A program made the translations under genes and the position numbers. Below, piece by piece: positions 1 through 9,246 of a DNA stretch of 64,000 nt; the first letter of the stretch is position 1; each line of letters starts with the position of its first letter. The notes beneath the pieces are model-generated. The model was not told the DNA's origin, did not search any database, and saw only the letters and a list, made by a program, of their open reading frames with translations. The stretch is from Levilactobacillus namurensis DSM 19117 (GTDB taxonomy: Bacteria > Bacillota > Bacilli > Lactobacillales > Lactobacillaceae): assembly GCF_001434785.1 (NCBI RefSeq), contig NZ_AZDT01000010.1:1-64000 (forward strand). The letters are read 5' to 3'.

Positions 1-40
1 CATAGGAGCACCCCGTCGGGTAACTTCTATGCCTCTAAGC

Positions 41-400
41 TTAGTATTTTTTTTGTAGGTAATCAACGACTATGTCTGAAAAATGACCAGCTTGATAGAG
101 AGTTTGCCAAGTCGCCATCAGGTCATCATTCGCTTCATCGTCCTCTTTATCAATTACCCCGTTCTTAAACCATAAATACGGTTGACCTGTTGCATCAAAT
201 CGCGTATATACGGTTGTTAAAATTGCCAACAACAACCGTAAGATTGCAAAGTCTTGCGACCGCATTTCGCCCGCTAACTGGCGATAGTCTTGAGCATGTT
301 CAAAAAGATCAATTAGCGAGATGGTTTGCTCTCGATTAGTTCCCACCTCGATCACCTTAATCCACGGGTCACTAATTAAATTGAAGTGTCGTTCAGTCAT
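41..400 (-). pseudogene. casA: casA (cse1) 5' fragment, type I-E Cascade large subunit, broken
   Basis: The N-terminus (MTERHFNLISDPWIKVIE) and the stretch LAGEMRSQDFAILRLLLAI are typical of Cse1, the large subunit of type I-E Cascade that helps recognise the PAM and recruit Cas3. The start is set by AAGGAGG five to eight bases before ATG at 400, and the gene overlaps the cas3 stop by 8 bp. The family is usually about 500 residues. Here the frame stops after about 119 codons, directly after an A8 run (47-54). Past the run only one other frame stays open to the window edge, and its residues (LRGIEVTRRGAP) do not resemble the expected continuation of Cse1. The gene is therefore probably truncated or interrupted, and simple slippage does not restore it. 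Nothing left of position 1 is visible. Confidence 0.75.
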
Positions 401-3287
401 AATCATCCTCCTTAGCATAACTTAACCCTAACTTTGACGAATACGTTAATCGCCACCTTCCCAAAGTTGTCGACAGGTGATCATCCAATGGTAGGGCTAA
501 GTCTCCACGTAACCACGGGTCTAACTGCCACTCTGCAAAGTATTTTTGCGTCCGTTTTTCTAATTCCGTAATTGCAGCATCTAACTCTGACGAATAGGCC
601 GTTATCGCAACCGGAATACGAATAACTTGCTCAGCAATTTCCCGTGAAGCCACTTTTTGAATGGGACGTCCATCCAAAAGAAACGCCCCTTGATTCGTAC
701 ACTTAACCAAAATCACCTCGAGGCTTTCTTGAATATCACGCACAGCTGCACTCGCTTTTTGCCCATCTTTTCCTAAGTCGCCATAATCATTGTCTAACCA
801 GCTATGAATCGTTGCGTCTGGTTTGAAATTAGGCTTTGCAATTTGGAAGACTTTAGCCTTCTTTTTTGAGTCACACTGAAGTTGCGCAAAGTCTGCTTGA
901 GCTTGCTCAAATTCATTCACTTCACCATCTGCTTGAGCCTGCTCACTCTTTTTCACCTCAGCATCCGTACTCGAACTATAGACTTTCTGAACCAATGGCG
1001 AAATATCCTCTGGTAATCGTATGGTATCTCCCAAGAAATGGTCCGTCTTCATTAACAAATATTGGCCATAAACAGCCTGGTCACCAGCATCATAGGTTGC
1101 CAGTCCCTGAATTCCCATAATAAAAACCTCTGGGTTCTGTAATTCTTTGGGACGTGTAATGGCGTGTCGATGCAATCGCCCGGCCCGCTGAAGAATTAAG
1201 TCCATCGGCGCAATATCTGTATAGAGTACATCAAAATCGATATCCAACGACTGCTCCAATACCTGAGTTCCAACGACAACCAATCGATTCGGTCGTTGCC
1301 CATTCTTACCAATTTTTGCTTGTAATTCTCTTTCCTGTTTAGCCCGGTCTGGTGCTAAATAGGCTGAATGAAGCAACATTACTTCTACTCGTGAATCACA
1401 ACTATCCAAAATCAATTTGGTTAGTTCTTGAGCCCGTCGAACCGTATTTACAATTACACCAGCCACACCCCCATCCTGAATTTTTTGCAGAATTGCAGTC
1501 GCTAATTCCGTGTCGGGAAGGTTTAATCGCTGAACGCGTAAGTTTTTGGATACCCCATCCGTAGGGCCAAACTTTGTGGTCTGTTTAATTTCGGAACCAT
1601 CTAAAATTGTTAAGAGCGGGTAAGCTTGGGCCGTTTCCCAATCAGCAGGGGCAACCAATTGACTTTGGTACCGCCGGCCATACTTACCTCTCAGATAAGC
1701 CCGCAAGAGAACATTACGCTTGTCAACTGGCAATGTTGCCGAAAGCAGTATCACTGGAACATGATAAGCTCCTAACCAATTGAGCGACCGTTCAAGATAA
1801 CTGGTCATATATGTATCATAAGCATGAACTTCATCCAAAATAACTACCTTACCACTGAAGCCAAGATGTCGTAAAAACAGATGCTTTTTCTTCAGCCCCA
1901 TTAATAGCAAATTATCGATGGTGCCCACAATAAAGTCATTCAACATCTCCTTTTTGCCAGTTAACCAACTATCCACTACGGTAGCCCCCGTCTTTCCTTG
2001 AAGACGCCTTGCTGCTGGAGTTTTGGCAACTAATTCATCTCGATCATAAACGTTAGTCGCGCGTGGCAAAGCCCGTAAGCTAAGATTAAACGCAGATTTA
2101 CTATGAGCTAAATCAATTGATAGTTGTTTTCCCTCCTGATCCGCCAATTGCTTAGCCCACCGTAAGAAACGCTCAAACATTGCATTACTGGTGGCTTGAG
2201 TGGGTAGCCCCATATAAACCCCATTTCGCCCAGTTTTATAAGCTAATTCTTCAGCGGCTAATAACGCTACTTCAGTCTTTCCAGACCCCATTCCTGCTTC
2301 TACAACCACCATTCCTGGATCTAATGCGTCTTGAATAGCCTTAGTCATGACAAGCTGGGTATGATGTGCTCGAAACCCCCATCGCTCAAAATAAGGGTCA
2401 ACCGGACCATTAGCATTGGTCAACTGGACCTCCCGCGGTTCCCACTTATCGGTACGTTTCCAAGTTAAAATCCCGTTCTGGTAGCGCTTAAGCAAATCGA
2501 CATCCTGAAATGATTGATCTACTCGAATTAATGGAAACAGCGGTTCCCGATGACTATTGTCTAAGTACTCACTGGAAGCGAGCCAGTCAGCCATAATTAA
2601 TAGTCCCTCTAAAAGCACCGCCTCAGGCTGACTAACTTCTGGAATCTCTTCAGCGTTCTGATAACCAGCTAGTGCCAATCCATAATCAAATAACCGCTGT
2701 TGTGCATCCTGCCAACTTTGCGCTAGTTCTTGGCGATGCGCCTCTTTCATTGAATCATTGGAATGGCCATCTACCTGAAAATAGTTAGCTGTGTAATCCC
2801 TAATCTGATGTCGTGGCGGGTTGCCTGCTTTCCCATGATGACCTCCAATAATCGCACCAACCGATTGAGGAATCCTAAATCGCTTACTCTCCAGTAAAGC
2901 CTCTCCTGCTAAAGCATGTGGCGACTTCTGTGGAGATGCCAGCACCAAATCAGTCAGATCAGCAAAGCCATGACGGTTTAAGCGGTCGATTAGTTCACCA
3001 TCCAATGAACGATTACCATCATACGAAGCCTTGGTTTGAAACGCCGGAGTCGCTTTGCCAAAGTCATGGAAGAATCCTAAGAATTTAATAAGCTTCTGCA
3101 GAGACTCCTCTGACAAGGATTGCTCCAAAAAAAGGCGTTGTCCCTCGTCAAGCCAATGTAGGAAGAGCCAATTAATGACATGACTGGTATCAATAAGGTG
3201 GACCGCTAATGGGAGCCAATATTGTTCGCCCTCCTCAGTACTCTTCTTAGCCCATAAACTAGTCTCTCTTGCAGTCAATGCAACCAT
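393..3287 (-). CDS. cas3: CRISPR-associated nuclease-helicase Cas3 (type I-E)
   Basis: Full-length (964 aa) HD-nuclease plus superfamily 2 helicase that unwinds and degrades target DNA recruited by Cascade. HD domain: HDFGKATPAF near residue 72. Helicase: Walker A AGMGSGKTE near 332, Walker B DEVHAYD near 485, motif III SATLP, and motif VI QRAGRLHRH near 702. The Cas3 C-terminal domain follows, with a charged insert near residues 770-800. The order cas3 then casA is normal for type I-E. The AT-rich 160 bp upstream probably carries the promoter; a weak candidate is TTGTAG-17-TAAATA. The nuclease gene looks intact while casA is broken, so interference is doubtful unless a second Cascade locus exists. 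No CRISPR repeats are seen in the window. Confidence 0.95.
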   Translation of the reverse strand: MVALTARETSLWAKKSTEEGEQYWLPLAVHLIDTSHVINWLFLHWLDEGQRLFLEQSLSEESLQKLIKFLGFFHDFGKATPAFQTKASYDGNRSLDGELIDRLNRHGFADLTDLVLASPQKSPHALAGEALLESKRFRIPQSVGAIIGGHHGKAGNPPRHQIRDYTANYFQVDGHSNDSMKEAHRQELAQSWQDAQQRLFDYGLALAGYQNAEEIPEVSQPEAVLLEGLLIMADWLASSEYLDNSHREPLFPLIRVDQSFQDVDLLKRYQNGILTWKRTDKWEPREVQLTNANGPVDPYFERWGFRAHHTQLVMTKAIQDALDPGMVVVEAGMGSGKTEVALLAAEELAYKTGRNGVYMGLPTQATSNAMFERFLRWAKQLADQEGKQLSIDLAHSKSAFNLSLRALPRATNVYDRDELVAKTPAARRLQGKTGATVVDSWLTGKKEMLNDFIVGTIDNLLLMGLKKKHLFLRHLGFSGKVVILDEVHAYDTYMTSYLERSLNWLGAYHVPVILLSATLPVDKRNVLLRAYLRGKYGRRYQSQLVAPADWETAQAYPLLTILDGSEIKQTTKFGPTDGVSKNLRVQRLNLPDTELATAILQKIQDGGVAGVIVNTVRRAQELTKLILDSCDSRVEVMLLHSAYLAPDRAKQERELQAKIGKNGQRPNRLVVVGTQVLEQSLDIDFDVLYTDIAPMDLILQRAGRLHRHAITRPKELQNPEVFIMGIQGLATYDAGDQAVYGQYLLMKTDHFLGDTIRLPEDISPLVQKVYSSSTDAEVKKSEQAQADGEVNEFEQAQADFAQLQCDSKKKAKVFQIAKPNFKPDATIHSWLDNDYGDLGKDGQKASAAVRDIQESLEVILVKCTNQGAFLLDGRPIQKVASREIAEQVIRIPVAITAYSSELDAAITELEKRTQKYFAEWQLDPWLRGDLALPLDDHLSTTLGRWRLTYSSKLGLSYAKEDDYD

Positions 3288-3448
3288 ACACGTTCACTTC
3301 ACTTACTATATTTAGTCATCAGATTTAATCAGATTATCATCCAGAAATCTATAAACTTCTCTTATTGATAACATTAATGAAATTGTTTTGAAAAATATTA
3401 TTTACCTATATTTTGATTTTACTACAATGATTTAGGTATTAACAACAC

Positions 3449-3485
3449 CAAAAGCGCACCTGCCCAACTTCCGGCAAATGCGCTT
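3449..3485 (-). terminator. Rho-independent terminator of the ABC exporter operon
   Basis: On the minus strand, 17 bp after the ABC transporter stop, AAGCGCA pairs with TGCGCTT (3479-3485 with 3452-3458) and is followed by TTTT. It separates the exporter operon from the AT-rich cas3 upstream region. Confidence 0.75.
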
Positions 3486-3501
3486 CCTCACTATAATAAT
3501 C

Positions 3502-5274
3502 CTATTCAAATACCATCTGGTTCCGGTACAACTCCGCATAGAAGCCGTTCTCCTGCAACAACGCCGCATGACTACCCTGTTCGATAATTCGACCATCGCG
3601 CAGAACCACGATTTTGTCTGCATTCAGAATAGTCTTCAACCGGTGTGCAATCACAAAACTCGTCCGGCCCTGGATCACATTATCCATCGCCGCCTGAATC
3701 CGTGCTTCCGTCACCGTGTCCACGTTAGAGGTGGCTTCATCTAGAATCAATAAGCGCGGATTCGTCAGAATCGTTCTGGCAATCGACATCAACTGCTTCT
3801 GTCCCGCCGAGAAGATACTCTGTTCATCGGAGACCCGCGTGTCGTATCCGTCCGGCAAACTCTCGATGAAGTCGTGAATGTTCGCCTGCTTGGCCGCATC
3901 AATCACTCGGTCCATCCCCGCATCCGGTTCACCATAACGGATATTATCCGCAATCGTTCCCGTAAAGAGTTGCGGTTCCTGCAGAACGATTCCCACGTGT
4001 GCCCGTAACGACTGCAGGTCGAACTGGCGAATGTCCGTGCCATCCACGGTAATCGCCCCGGTATCCACATCGTAGAACCGGTTCATCAAATTCATCACCG
4101 TAGTCTTACCCGACCCCGTCGGCCCAACCAAGGCGACCATTTCGCCCCGGTGAACATCGATCGTGATACCGTGCAAGATTTCCTTACCCGGTAGGTAACT
4201 GAAATGCACATCGTCAATCTTCAGTCCCCGTTGAATATCCGGCATCTCTTGGCCCTGTGCACGATTAACCTCATCATCTTGGCGCCGGACCTCATCGACC
4301 CGCCGTGCCCCGGTGATTGCCAGTTGAATCATGCTATACAGACTGGTTAGCGACATGATGGGCTGATAGTACTGTTGCGCATAGTTCACGAAGACCACTA
4401 CCAACGACAAAGCCGCTCCCGTCGACAAGCTGCCGTTCAGAGCGAACCACGACCCAAAGAAGATGACGATCGCCGTATTTAGCAACGACATCCCCTGCAT
4501 CAAAGGGTTCAAGATTCCGGACCAAATCTGTCCGGTCAAAGCGGATTGCCGGACCTTGGCGTTGTATCCGCTAAAGCCCTTCAGTGAATCGGCTTGCAGG
4601 CCATTGGTAATCAGGACTTTCTGCCCCGTAATCTGCTCGTTGATGTACCCGTTGAGCTTCCCAATATCATCCTGTTGGCGGTTAACGGCCACGCCCGCCT
4701 TGCGCATGACCACCGCGGCCACAATTAAAGCCAGCGGCGTCGAGGCCATGGTGACCCAAGCCATCGTCGCACTCTGGTTGAACATCACAATCAAGAGCCC
4801 GACAAATTGGGCGATTGCCAGTAGAATTTCTAGCAAAGCCTGATTCATCGCGTTAAAGATGTTATCCAGATCAGACGTGAACCGGGCTAGGATGTCGCCA
4901 TCCCGGTGGGTATCGAAGTATTGAACCTTCATCCGTTGGAGCTTCCGGAACAGGCCGACCCGCATGGTTCCCGTCGAAAAAGCCGTGACCCTAGCCAAGA
5001 TGAGACTGGCCACAAAGATTGTACTGGCATCCCCCAAGTAGAGGAGAATGTAGATAATCAGCGTATGGTTAAACGGCGCCAGGGACCCCTGACTGCCGTG
5101 GGTCACCTGACCCAAGTAAGTCGTCAACTGTTCGACCGCGCGTCCCAAGTAGGTCGGCGCGACCACGATACACCAAGTAGAAAAGGCAATCAACACGATA
5201 CTGACTAAAAAGCCACGCCAATACCGCTTTAAGTAGTGCCAGTAATACTTACCGGCAATCTTTAAATCACTCAT
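3502..5274 (-). CDS. Heterodimeric ABC exporter subunit (permease-ATPase), LmrD/YfiC-like
   Basis: Half-size exporter of 590 aa with six predicted membrane helices (residues about 15-330) fused to one nucleotide-binding domain. Walker A is GPTGSGKTT, and Walker B LLILDEATS carries the catalytic glutamate. The signature motif is altered (FSAGQKQ instead of LSGGQ). Paired with the preceding gene, this gives the classical asymmetric arrangement of heterodimeric type IV exporters (LmrCD, BmrCD, TM287/288): one consensus and one degenerate ATP site. It overlaps the upstream subunit by 4 bp (ATGA), so translation is coupled. Likely role: export of drugs, peptides or lipid-like compounds across the membrane. 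The substrate cannot be read from sequence. Confidence 0.88.
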   Translation of the reverse strand: MSDLKIAGKYYWHYLKRYWRGFLVSIVLIAFSTWCIVVAPTYLGRAVEQLTTYLGQVTHGSQGSLAPFNHTLIIYILLYLGDASTIFVASLILARVTAFSTGTMRVGLFRKLQRMKVQYFDTHRDGDILARFTSDLDNIFNAMNQALLEILLAIAQFVGLLIVMFNQSATMAWVTMASTPLALIVAAVVMRKAGVAVNRQQDDIGKLNGYINEQITGQKVLITNGLQADSLKGFSGYNAKVRQSALTGQIWSGILNPLMQGMSLLNTAIVIFFGSWFALNGSLSTGAALSLVVVFVNYAQQYYQPIMSLTSLYSMIQLAITGARRVDEVRRQDDEVNRAQGQEMPDIQRGLKIDDVHFSYLPGKEILHGITIDVHRGEMVALVGPTGSGKTTVMNLMNRFYDVDTGAITVDGTDIRQFDLQSLRAHVGIVLQEPQLFTGTIADNIRYGEPDAGMDRVIDAAKQANIHDFIESLPDGYDTRVSDEQSIFSAGQKQLMSIARTILTNPRLLILDEATSNVDTVTEARIQAAMDNVIQGRTSFVIAHRLKTILNADKIVVLRDGRIIEQGSHAALLQENGFYAELYRNQMVFE

Positions 5275-6992
5275 GACAGCCCCTCCTCTCGTGCCTTTTG
5301 CGTTTGATAAATGGTCTGGTAAATGGCGTTCGTCTTCAACAGGGCTTGGTGCGTCCCAATCCCCGAGACCTGACCATCCTCCAAGACCAGAATCTGGTCC
5401 GCATTAATGATCGATGAAATCTTTTCGGCAATTACGACCGTCGTGGTGGTCTTTAGATCTCGGTTCAAGGCTTCTTGAACTAACTTTTCTGACCGGGCAT
5501 CTAACGCCGAGGTCGCGTCATCTAGAATCAAGATTTTAGGGTTGGCAATCACACCCCGGGTAATCGCTAGCCGTTGCTGCTGACCCCCGGAGAAGTTCTG
5601 TGACCGCTCCTCCACCGGTGCGTCGTACGTCTGCGGCAGACGCTCGATGAATTCCGAGGCCTGGGCAATGTTAGCCGCCCACTGCATATGTGACGTCTGC
5701 GCATCCGGCTGGACTTGTCGTAAATTGCCGGCAATGGTCCCTGAAAACAAGGTCGAGCGCTGTAGGACGTACGCGACCGTTGCACGCAACGCCTTTTCTG
5801 GCAATTGCCGAACGTCGACGCCACCCACCTTAACGACCCCGCTGCCGGGATCATACAACCGTGCAATTAGCTGGGCTAACGTGGTCTTACCCGATCCCGT
5901 AGCCCCCACAATTCCCAACATGGTACCCGCCTTTAAGGTAAAACTGACATCCTTTAGCGTCGGCTGGTCATCGCCGGGATAGGTGAAGGTCACGTGTTCG
6001 AACTGGACATCCCCCGCGACCGGTTGGTCATCTCCCGCGACGTAGGTCATGCTAGGCGCTGTTTCTAAGACCTCACCGATCCGGCCTAACGAGATAAAGG
6101 CCCGTGACGCGAAGGTCATCAGAAAGCCCCCGTTGATCACAGCGAATAAGATTTGCATCAGATACGAGATAAAACTGGTAATCGCTGCTAGGTACGTGGG
6201 GTGAGTCGTAATGTTTTGCCCCACGATGTAGACCGCCGTTCCCACCGCTAAGTTCGCCGTCAGGAAGAAGGCCGGCATCAGAATGGCAAACCAGTACCCA
6301 ATCTTAGCCGTAACGTTGGTCAGCTCGTCCGAAGCCTGGGAGAACTTGTGGATCTCGCTAGTTTCTTGGACGAAGGACTTGACCACCCGAATGCCCATCA
6401 AGTTCTCTCGCGCCACCGTATTAACATTTTCAATGTCCTGCTGAGTCTGCGCAAAATACTTGGTCATCCGCTGGACTGCTAGACCGGCGACCAAGACGAT
6501 TACAATCATCATTAAAAGGATGCCCCACCATTGTTGGGGCATGGTCACCAGCGCGAGAATCAAGGCACCAATAAATAACAACGGGATCCGCGTGATTTGT
6601 TGGAACCCCGCCATAACGATTTGCTGGACCTGGTTAATATCGTTGGTCATCCGCACAACTAAGTTCGAGGCAGAAAACTTTTCAACATCGGCGTACGCTA
6701 ACGATTGCACGTGAGCGTACAAGTCCGCCCGTAAATCCGTAGCCACCCCTAAGGCGACCCGGGCAGAGTAAATGGTGTTGACTACCCCGCCGATGATTCC
6801 CAAGACGGCTAGCCCCAATAGGAACAAGCCCTGTTGGAACACCGTCTGTTGATCATTCTTAATAATGGCCTCCATTACAGTCTGTAGCAACCGCGGTTGC
6901 CACAGGGTCGCAAAGACCAAGACGATCACCGATAGCATGGCCCACCAAACGTCACGCCGATACCGGTGAAAATAAGGCATTAAAACCTTCAT
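5271..6992 (-). CDS. Heterodimeric ABC exporter subunit with degenerate catalytic site, LmrC/YfiB-like
   Basis: Partner of the following exporter gene, about 573 aa: six-helix permease domain, then an ATPase domain with Walker A GATGSGKTT and a consensus signature FSGGQQQR. Walker B is ILILDDATS, with aspartate replacing the catalytic glutamate, so its own Walker B site should be hydrolysis-poor. The start ATG at 6992 lies 7-8 bases after AAGGAGG; a GTG two codons earlier overlaps the ribosome-binding site and is unlikely. A TATAAT at 7081-7086 lies in the leader. The family exports hydrophobic drugs or peptides. No dedicated regulator is adjacent. Confidence 0.88.
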   Translation of the reverse strand: MKVLMPYFHRYRRDVWWAMLSVIVLVFATLWQPRLLQTVMEAIIKNDQQTVFQQGLFLLGLAVLGIIGGVVNTIYSARVALGVATDLRADLYAHVQSLAYADVEKFSASNLVVRMTNDINQVQQIVMAGFQQITRIPLLFIGALILALVTMPQQWWGILLMMIVIVLVAGLAVQRMTKYFAQTQQDIENVNTVARENLMGIRVVKSFVQETSEIHKFSQASDELTNVTAKIGYWFAILMPAFFLTANLAVGTAVYIVGQNITTHPTYLAAITSFISYLMQILFAVINGGFLMTFASRAFISLGRIGEVLETAPSMTYVAGDDQPVAGDVQFEHVTFTYPGDDQPTLKDVSFTLKAGTMLGIVGATGSGKTTLAQLIARLYDPGSGVVKVGGVDVRQLPEKALRATVAYVLQRSTLFSGTIAGNLRQVQPDAQTSHMQWAANIAQASEFIERLPQTYDAPVEERSQNFSGGQQQRLAITRGVIANPKILILDDATSALDARSEKLVQEALNRDLKTTTTVVIAEKISSIINADQILVLEDGQVSGIGTHQALLKTNAIYQTIYQTQKAREEGLS

Positions 6993-7080
6993 GTACACTC
7001 CTCCTTAAATCAGGTTAGCCGTAATTTTTAGTGTCCCCCGATAGTCACCGGAGAAGCACCGTAAACCACTCTTTTATCAG

Positions 7081-7109
7081 ATTATACACGAAACCCCGCA
7101 CTTTTATAG
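7081..7109 (-). promoter_or_regulatory. Candidate promoter of the ABC exporter operon
   Basis: Minus strand shows a perfect -10 (TATAAT, 7081-7086). The -35 at 17 bp spacing (TATAAA) is poor, so an activator may be needed. An 88-nt leader separates it from the start codon. Confidence 0.4.
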
Positions 7110-7185
7110 CCTAAATGTTTTCTTAACGCAATTTGTTCTGCTAGCAATTGCCACCAGTTGCCATAAAAAATTCAATCACGACTTA

Positions 7186-7221
7186 AATAGCACGCCTAAG
7201 ACCTGCGTCCTCAGCGTGCTT
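7186..7221 (-). terminator. Terminator after dnaD
   Basis: On the minus strand AGCACGC and GCGTGCT (7214-7220 and 7189-7195) form a stem with further pairing inside, followed by ATTTAA, immediately after the dnaD stop. Confidence 0.65.
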
Positions 7222-7226
7222 AATCG

Positions 7227-7967
7227 TCAATCCGTTAATTTTATGATGGGTAACTTAGGCGTTGGCCGGTCCGTCGACCGTCCCGTTGCCGGTGGCGTGG
7301 TGCGCTCACTTTGTTGGGCCTTGGCCTGTTGCACTTGCGCCGCCGTGGTCAGGTGCTTCTTATGCCAATTCAGGAGGATACGGTCCAGATACTTCAAGTT
7401 ATAGACCTGATTCAGCACCGACTCCTTCAGCGCCAACTGAATCAACTCCGGCCGATAGTGATCCTGCTCTAACCAATCATTGATGGTCTCCATCTCGATA
7501 GGCGATAAGGGGCGCCCGAATTCCTGTTCAATGTGGTTAAACACGGCAGCCCGGGCCGCCTTAGCTTCCGTCACGGCAGTTGACTTCGCCGTAGTCGTCC
7601 CCGTTGCCGTCTCGGTCGCCACCGTATCAGCTTCATGAACGGGTAACTGGCTCAGCTTTTCCGCCAGTAATCGAAAGTCATAGGTGTCCTGCTTCTGGCC
7701 TTGCCCATCCGTAACCGTCGTAATGGCCATGAGCTTCTGGGTAATCAGCTCGTGTAAGACCTGATAGACCCGCTGGACGGTCCAGCCAAGCCGACTTGCG
7801 ACCTGGTCGGCATCCGGCCACTGCACTCCCCGGTCCATTTCCCGGCGTAGTTGCAGGTACACCAGTAACTGGTCGGTGGTCATCCCCACCTCCCGAAAGT
7901 GATCCAACAGATAATTGGCCACACTGGTCTGACCATCCTGTAGGTACCGTTGCGTAAACGCGTCCAT
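7227..7967 (-). CDS. dnaD: DnaD-family replication initiation protein
   Basis: 246 aa. The N-terminal winged-helix region (residues about 1-105, including ASRLGWTVQRVYQVLHELI) matches DnaD domain 1. A low-complexity Thr/Ala linker (about 115-140) leads to the conserved second domain with the YNLKYLDRILLNW motif near residue 205, typical of DnaD/DnaB in Firmicutes. The family remodels DNA at oriC and at restarting forks and helps load the helicase. AAGGAGG lies 8 bases before the ATG. The acidic and serine-poor tail after residue 215 is Gln/Thr rich. Lactobacilli usually carry asnS between the aminotransferase and dnaD; here there is only a terminator. Confidence 0.9.
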   Translation of the reverse strand: MDAFTQRYLQDGQTSVANYLLDHFREVGMTTDQLLVYLQLRREMDRGVQWPDADQVASRLGWTVQRVYQVLHELITQKLMAITTVTDGQGQKQDTYDFRLLAEKLSQLPVHEADTVATETATGTTTAKSTAVTEAKAARAAVFNHIEQEFGRPLSPIEMETINDWLEQDHYRPELIQLALKESVLNQVYNLKYLDRILLNWHKKHLTTAAQVQQAKAQQSERTTPPATGRSTDRPTPKLPIIKLTD

Positions 7968-7987
7968 TTTTCAACCTCCTTCAACAA

Positions 7988-8026
7988 AACAACGGCCGCG
8001 CAGAAATTTCTGGCCCGACCGTTGTT
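7988..8026 (-). terminator. Terminator between aminotransferase and dnaD
   Basis: Minus strand: AACAACGG (8026-8019) pairs with CCGTTGTT (7995-7988), with an inner palindrome CAGAAATTTCTG, and the run continues TTTTG. It uncouples dnaD from the aminotransferase. Confidence 0.7.
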
Positions 8027-8042
8027 CGGTAATCATGTCATC

Positions 8043-9224
8043 TTAAGCTTGCATAAACTTCTTTAACCGGTCCAACGCCGTTAATAACGTCGCCTTATCC
8101 GTTGCGTAACTGATGCGTAGGTGTCCCGGCAAGCCAAACGCTTCCCCAGCAACGACCGCTACGTGTGCCTCTTCCAAGATTCGGTTCACCAATTGGTCCG
8201 TAGTCGTACACTGCTTCAACGCCATAGCTTCCTGCACATCTGGGAACAGGTAGAACGCACCAGCCGGCTTCCCTGGTAACCGAAAGCCCGGCAACGCCGC
8301 GAGTAGCGGATAAATGGCGTCTAACCGTTCCTTAAAGCTTGCCTTCATTAAGGCCACGGGATTTTGACTCCCCGTTAGCGCCGACAACGCGGCGACCTGA
8401 CTGACCGCCGCAGGGTTCCCCGTCATATGGGATAAGGCCTGAGTCAAGCTGGTCATGATGGGTTGTGGCCCCACGGCATAGCCAATCCGCCACCCCGTCA
8501 TGGCATAAGTCTTAGAGACCCCGTTGACCACAATCGTATGGTCCACAATAGCCCCTCCCAACGTCAACATTGATGGAATTGGCGTCGGTTGATCGTAGAC
8601 CAGTTCTCCATAAATCTCATCAGCGATGATCCACAGGTCATGTTGGACGGCCCACTCGCCGAGCGCTTGCAATTCTGCTGGCGTGTAGACCACCCCGCTG
8701 GGATTCTGTGGGGAATTCAACACGACAGCCACCGTCCGGGGTGTGATTGCCGCGGCCAACTGCTCCGGCGTGACCTTTAAAGTCGCAGTCGGGGCCACTT
8801 CCACGGGCCGCCCTCCCGCGAGCTTGACTTGTTCTGCGTAACTGACCCAGTAAGGTGCCGGCAGTAAGACCTCATCTCCCGGATTCACGAGAACCTGGAA
8901 TAACGCGTATAGCGCTAACTTAGCCCCCGTCGTGACCACGACTTGGTCAGCCGTGACCTGAACGTTTTGCGTTTGGGCTAACCGGTCAGCCACGGCCTGC
9001 CGTAACGGCAAGATGCCCGCGGTAGCCGTATAGCCATCGACTTGGTTGGCTTCAATCGCCCGAATAGCATCCGCCTTAATTGGCGCCGGCGTTGGAAAAT
9101 CCGGTTGACCTAATCCTAGATTAATCACGTCCACGCCGCTGGCCTGAAGATCCCGCGCGCGCTGAGAGACCTGTAACGTTGCTGAGGGCCGCACTGCTTG
9201 GGCCCGCTGAGACAATTGTCGCAT
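8043..9224 (-). CDS. aspB: Pyridoxal-phosphate aspartate/aromatic aminotransferase (class I/II)
   Basis: About 393 aa fold-type I aminotransferase. The PLP lysine sits in NGVSKTYAMTGWR near residue 235, the PLP-phosphate Arg downstream in RIGYAVG, and NSPQNPSG near residue 170 carries the conserved Asn. The substrate-carboxylate Arg is near the C-terminus (GHLRISYA). Likely reaction: aspartate plus 2-oxoglutarate to oxaloacetate plus glutamate. The start at 9224 (MRQLSQRAQ) follows GAGGAGG by 8 bases; longer starts read through that site. In lactobacilli this gene sits downstream of dinG and a TseB-like gene exactly as here. Substrate range (Asp or aromatic) is not decidable. Confidence 0.9.
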   Translation of the reverse strand: MRQLSQRAQAVRPSATLQVSQRARDLQASGVDVINLGLGQPDFPTPAPIKADAIRAIEANQVDGYTATAGILPLRQAVADRLAQTQNVQVTADQVVVTTGAKLALYALFQVLVNPGDEVLLPAPYWVSYAEQVKLAGGRPVEVAPTATLKVTPEQLAAAITPRTVAVVLNSPQNPSGVVYTPAELQALGEWAVQHDLWIIADEIYGELVYDQPTPIPSMLTLGGAIVDHTIVVNGVSKTYAMTGWRIGYAVGPQPIMTSLTQALSHMTGNPAAVSQVAALSALTGSQNPVALMKASFKERLDAIYPLLAALPGFRLPGKPAGAFYLFPDVQEAMALKQCTTTDQLVNRILEEAHVAVVAGEAFGLPGHLRISYATDKATLLTALDRLKKFMQA

Positions 9225-9246
9225 AACGCAACCTCCTCGAAACAAA

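Noticed and set aside
3288-3448. Possible CRISPR leader or array next to cas3
   Set aside because: AT-rich but no regularly spaced repeats here or elsewhere in the window.
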